This document shows, piece after piece, positions 61,051 to 64,000 of a stretch of 64,000 bases of DNA. Position 1 is the first letter of the stretch. Each line of letters begins with the position of its first letter. This DNA comes from JBPCQA01 sp050998615. GTDB lineage: Bacteria; Actinomycetota; Actinomycetes; Propionibacteriales; Nocardioidaceae. The DNA is taken from contig JBPCQA010000001.1 in assembly GCA_050998615.1 (NCBI GenBank), positions 56,950-120,949 of the forward strand, given 5' to 3'. The notes beneath the pieces are model-generated. The model did not search any database. It was not told the origin of the DNA and worked only from the letters and a program-made list of their open reading frames with translations. The position numbers were made by a program, and so were the translations under genes.

Positions 61051-61821
61051 TCAGTCTGTGTAGAACTGTTCGAGCAGGGGACCCAGGACCTGGGGTACCA
61101 GGTCGTGAGTCTGACCGGGCAGCGTGTGCAGCTGTGCGTTTGGGAGTCCGTCCGCGACTTTGCGGGCGGCTGCCCGGATCGGCTCGGGGCTGGCTTCGCC
61201 GTGTATCACGAGGGTGGGCGTGTTGACCGATCCCACAAGTTTAGGGGGGCAGGCGAGGATCAGCGATTCGTAGGCGAGGGTGTGGGCGATCGTTTCGAGC
61301 GCCGGCCAGAAAGGGGCTTGCCGTAGCTGGGCCACGACCGCGGGCGGTATGCCGACTCCCTTCGTCTGGTAGAGCTCGACGGCGTCGCCGCGATGGCTGG
61401 CGCTGACGAGGTCGTCGATCTGGCGGGCCATCTCAGTCCAGTAGTCCGGGCTGGTGCCCTGGATCTGGAACGGCGGGTCGTACAGCGCCAGCTTGGTGAA
61501 GGGCAGGCCGCGCGCAGCTGCGCGCATGGCCAGTACTGCGCCCGAGGAGTACCCGAAGACCGAGGCGCTACCGCCTGCAGTGCCGATGAGCGCCTCAAGA
61601 TCGTCGATTTCGCGGTCGACGGTGTACGGCAAGGTATCCGTGCTGGCGCCGCGGCCACGCCGGTCGTAGTTGACCACGGTCAACGCGGCGCTCAGATGGG
61701 CAGCTAGGGGAGCGCCCACAGCTCGATCGTTGAAGGCCCCCAGGACCAGGATGACGGGCGAACCGTTCCCAACCCGGTCGTAGCTGATCGTCGTTCCATC
61801 TGCTGAGGTGATGATGGACAT
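61051..61821 (-). CDS. Alpha/beta-hydrolase
   Basis: A 256-residue hydrolase. ILVLGAFNDRAVGAPLAAHL is the oxyanion region, VVNYDRRGRGAS the strand 4 motif, FGYSSGAVLAM the nucleophile elbow, TLVIHGEASPEP the acid region, and LPGQTHDLVPQVLG the catalytic His. ATG 61821 follows CAGGAGATCCC. Further upstream in the same phase the sequence is Arg/Pro-rich and not family-like. It is downstream of the ArsR-SRPBCC genes on the same strand, a grouping often seen in actinomycetes. Confidence 0.82.
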   Translation of the reverse strand: MSIITSADGTTISYDRVGNGSPVILVLGAFNDRAVGAPLAAHLSAALTVVNYDRRGRGASTDTLPYTVDREIDDLEALIGTAGGSASVFGYSSGAVLAMRAAARGLPFTKLALYDPPFQIQGTSPDYWTEMARQIDDLVSASHRGDAVELYQTKGVGIPPAVVAQLRQAPFWPALETIAHTLAYESLILACPPKLVGSVNTPTLVIHGEASPEPIRAAARKVADGLPNAQLHTLPGQTHDLVPQVLGPLLEQFYTD

Positions 61822-61934
61822 GGGATCTCCTGTTTGCGTTGATACCAACGCCAGGTCGGCACTGGTGGCGGGCGATGTTGGGCTGGTGGCGGGTTTTGCC
61901 GGCGGGTCACGGCGAAGCCACCGCAGGGATTGCT

Positions 61935-62561
61935 TCACGAATCGGTGAACCGTGTTCCCGGTGCGCCTCGCAGCCGCCCGGGCGGCAGTGTTCGGCCGCA
62001 CAGGACCAGCGCCAGGTCCTGCGCGGCACCGAAGAGGGGGGTCCCGGATCCGAACGACCAGTCGATGTCGTCAGCGCGCAGTTCGATACCCCTCAGATCG
62101 GCGCCGAAGAACTTGAGGGGTTTCGGCTTCGTGATGCCATGCAGGACAATCCGTAACCGTTGCTCCGGGACGAGGCGGCCGATTCCCAACGGCACCGCGA
62201 AGTCGAGACCGTGGATCACGTCGTGGATCAGAGCGCCCTCGAAGCCGCCGCCCGGCGGCTTCCACGGATACGTCGTATTGTCTTTGAGCGCCGACACGAG
62301 TTTGTCGGTGTCAACTTGCGCGTCTTGGCGGGCGCAACGGTCGGCCATTCGATCGAACTTCCCGCCCGACTTGATGAGCTCGGCGACGAACCGCGACGTT
62401 GAATACCGAAACGGCATCGTCACGTGCGCGACGACCTCCCGCACTCGCCATCCGGCGCACAGCGTCGGCGTGTCCCACGACGGCGCCGGCAAGCCGCTGA
62501 GAACGTCGGCCAGGTCCCGGCGTTCTGCTGCGATCTCCGCACTGATTTCTGCCTCCGTCAC
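61935..62561 (-). CDS. Maleylpyruvate isomerase-family (mycothiol-dependent, DinB-fold) protein
   Basis: A 208-residue protein. The N-terminal four-helix bundle has LCAGWRVREVVAHVTMPFRY (first metal His) and ALIHDVIHGLDFAVPLG (further His residues). These are hallmarks of the metal-binding domain of mycothiol-dependent maleylpyruvate isomerases. The C-terminal part (WSFGSGTPLFGAAQDLALVL, CGRTLP) matches the same family. Most members have unknown substrates. The start is probably GTG 62561, in line with the family N-terminus. Confidence 0.8.
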   Translation of the reverse strand: MTEAEISAEIAAERRDLADVLSGLPAPSWDTPTLCAGWRVREVVAHVTMPFRYSTSRFVAELIKSGGKFDRMADRCARQDAQVDTDKLVSALKDNTTYPWKPPGGGFEGALIHDVIHGLDFAVPLGIGRLVPEQRLRIVLHGITKPKPLKFFGADLRGIELRADDIDWSFGSGTPLFGAAQDLALVLCGRTLPPGRLRGAPGTRFTDS

Positions 62562-62572
62562 GGACTACCCGA

Positions 62573-63078
62573 TCACAGCGATCCCTCTTTCTCATCCGCA
62601 ATCTTCTTTGGCTCCTGGTTCGACCGAGTGTTGCTCGACAGCGTGCCGAGATAGGCCGCAAAGCGATCGAGCGACGTCGAAAAGCCGGCTTGCGCTTCAG
62701 GGCTGCGAAACGCCGCGGGCACATTCAGCTGCCGGATCCGGATCTCCGTGCGGGAGTCGCCGAGGTCGGCGAAAGTCGATGTCGTTGTCACCCCGGTACC
62801 CGCGTCGGTCCACACGAGCCGCTCCGGCTCGAGAATCTCCACGTAGACCGCCCGCATCGGGTATTGGCTACCGTCACAGTCATTGACCATCACGTCTCGA
62901 ACACGCCGCCCGGACGCGCTTCGACGGTGATGTGCTCCAGCGGAGTACTCACACCGAGCGGTCCCCAGAAGTGGGTCAGATGCTCAGGCTCGATCATGCA
63001 TCGAAAGACCAGCTCTCTTGGGGCATCGAAGACCCGGGTGAAGACCAGCTCGCCGGCCTCCGACGTCGCGTCAGTCAT
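62573..63078 (-). pseudogene. AHSA1/SRPBCC gene split by a one-base frameshift
   Basis: From ATG 63078 the product reads ELVFTRVFDAPRELVFRCM, HFWGPLGVSTPLEHI, RPGGVFET and then stops at 62892-62890. The overlapping second phase continues the same fold at once: MVNDCDGSQYPMRAVYVEIL, TFADLGDSRTEIRIRQLNV, EAQAGFSTSLDRFAAYLGTL. Loss of one G in ACG-GTG-ATG explains the break. The junction forms GTGATG, so re-initiation could still make the second half, but neither part is a complete SRPBCC fold. Confidence 0.75.
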
Positions 63079-63431
63079 GGGCGTGTTCCTTCCGGTGTCG
63101 GAGAAGGTGCTTGTTGGACGTCGCGCAGATGCGCGTCGAGCTTGTCGAAGCGTTGTATCCAGAGCCGCCGGTTCTGCTCGATCCAGTCCACCGCGGAGTC
63201 AAGTTCTTCTCGCTCCAGGTGGCAGGGTCGAAACTGGGCCTGTCGAGTCCGCGAAATAAGCCCACATCGTTCGAGCACCTTGAGGTGCTTGGAGATCCCC
63301 GGAAGCGTCATGTCGAACGGCGCGGCCAACTCGTTCACCGTGGCGTCCCCCGTCGCCAGGCGAGCCACGATCGCCCGGCGGGTCGGATCCGCCAAGGCCG
63401 TGAACGTGGCATCCAGCGAGTCCTCAACCAT
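63075..63431 (-). CDS. ArsR-family transcriptional regulator
   Basis: A 118-residue winged-helix repressor. DATFTALADPTRRAIVARLA and TVNELAAPFDMTLPGISKHL form the DNA-binding domain, and KVLERCGLISRTRQAQFRPC is the wing. No CxC metal-binding motif is present, so it is not an arsenic-type sensor. ATG 63431 lies nine nt after GGAGGC; ATG 63437 is possible. The stop overlaps the SRPBCC start (ATGA). Such ArsR-SRPBCC pairs are common in actinomycetes. Confidence 0.85.
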   Translation of the reverse strand: MVEDSLDATFTALADPTRRAIVARLATGDATVNELAAPFDMTLPGISKHLKVLERCGLISRTRQAQFRPCHLEREELDSAVDWIEQNRRLWIQRFDKLDAHLRDVQQAPSPTPEGTRP

Positions 63432-63491
63432 GGTCATTTCGCCTCCCAAAACGGTCAGAGATGCCGCGCCAACGGAGCGGCCTCCGTTCAC

Positions 63492-63912
63492 TTATTTCAC
63501 CATATGGTTATTACGCCGCCAAGTTAACTACGAATGAGGATCGAGACCGGTCGGGATCAATTCGACGCCCGGATAGCAAACCAGCGACAGCAACGAACGA
63601 CTTGGACGAGCCGACAGCGCCAGGGGCGATTCCGCTACCGCAGTAGTCGACCTGGGCGTTGGATCCTCCGCCATGGCACGGGACCCTCTCTGCTGCGCGA
63701 AGCGACCTCGTGTTCCGCAGTAGAAGGGCGAGTTCGCTCGCGCAGTGGTCGGGGATCGCGCTGGCCCTAACGCCATGACACCGTCATGCGCCGGATGGCA
63801 GTGAGCCCACGGGGAGCGGACGCCGTTGAACGTCTCACTCCAGACAACAGCCCGGACGCGATCGCCGTACAAGGATCCTTGGGTTCTCGCGGTGATCGCA
63901 ACACCTGACTGA
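63492..63912. other. 421-bp region without a supported gene
   Basis: The region between the ArsR gene and the right-edge transposase shows no convincing coding sequence. A 133-codon minus-strand frame (63929-63528) has no recognisable motif. The region probably holds the ArsR-operon promoter near 63500 (an AT-richer TATTTCACCATATGGTTATTA-like tract) and the left end of the insertion sequence. I could not define an insertion boundary. Confidence 0.4.
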
Positions 63913-64000
63913 GTGGAGGTGTTGGTCATCCGGTTCGCTAATCACATGATCACGGAGAACGTGCAGGTGTTCTGGAGCGAGTTGCAACGCGGTGAGTTCA
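63913..64000 (+). mobile_element. 5' end of an IS30-family transposase gene (cut by window edge)
   Basis: From GTG 63913 the frame reads RFANHMITENVQVFWSELQ followed by RGEF to the window end without a stop. 'HMITENVQVFWxxxxRGEF' is, as I recall, the N-terminus of actinobacterial IS30-type transposases. A short inverted repeat ACACCT...AGGTGT (63901-63922) surrounds the start. Only 29 codons are visible, so intactness is unknown. Confidence 0.6.

Noticed and set aside
63528..63929. 133-codon minus-strand frame near the right edge
   Set aside because: No motif, no ribosome binding site, and it runs into the start of the transposase gene on the other strand.

Overview
The window is high-GC DNA from an actinomycete (class Actinomycetia). 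The evidence is the gene order, the many GTG starts, and the gene content: a PimB-type mannosyltransferase, a PknL kinase next to an Rv2175c-like DNA-binding protein, SepF, a mycothiol-enzyme fold, a class II DAHP synthase, a DAP-type MurE and an actinobacterial LexA box. The order NlpC/P60 - pimB - SRPBCC - acyltransferase - aroG - pknL - Rv2175c-like - mraZ to yggT follows the Mycobacterium tuberculosis Rv2190c-to-Rv2146c neighbourhood as I remember it. Several interposed genes show that this is not a mycobacterium. I saw no tRNA, rRNA or CRISPR array. I had no database access, so family names come from motif recognition.

Region 1 (1-9150) holds a NYN-domain tail, a MOSC protein, a small Cys-rich protein, a secreted NlpC/P60 hydrolase behind a CRP-like site, a lipoprotein metallopeptidase, an M48 peptidase, pimB, an SRPBCC protein, a ROK kinase and an EEP-fold phosphatase/nuclease. 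A gene-poor stretch follows. Region 2 (9800-20130) holds a TIGR00300/LOR-SDH enzyme, an esterase operon, a PlsC acyltransferase, a phosphofructokinase with PPi-type residues, class II DAHP synthase, threonine aldolase and several hydrolases. Region 3 (20150-27480) starts with dispersed and tandem repeats, then an EamA transporter, pknL with PASTA domains, the Rv2175c-like gene, a decayed prenyl synthase, a large secreted amidase, and a YbaK-type deacylase.

Region 4 (27680-34310) is an SOS mutagenesis cassette: promoter, perfect LexA box, DUF6504 gene, dnaE2, a methyltransferase and a catalytically intact dinB. No imuA' or imuB is present. Region 5 (34540-39560) is a DUF3040 gene and a moxR-DUF58-transglutaminase operon. 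Region 6 (39929-58319) is the division and cell-wall (dcw) cluster, starting at a four-repeat MraZ operator: mraZ, a small membrane protein, rsmH, ftsL-like, ftsI, murE, murF, mraY, murD, ftsW, murG, murC, ftsQ, ftsZ, pgeF, yggS, sepF, yggT. Most junctions are translationally coupled.

Region 7 (58320-64000) is where divIVA/wag31 would be expected, but none is there. Instead it carries a dispersed repeat, frameshifted remnants, a WYL-regulator fragment abutting an AlkA fragment, a small ArsR-SRPBCC-DinB-fold-hydrolase operon with a frameshift, and the start of an IS30-type transposase at the right edge. Several genes across the window appear to be leaderless, with a TANNNT box 6-7 nt before the start codon.
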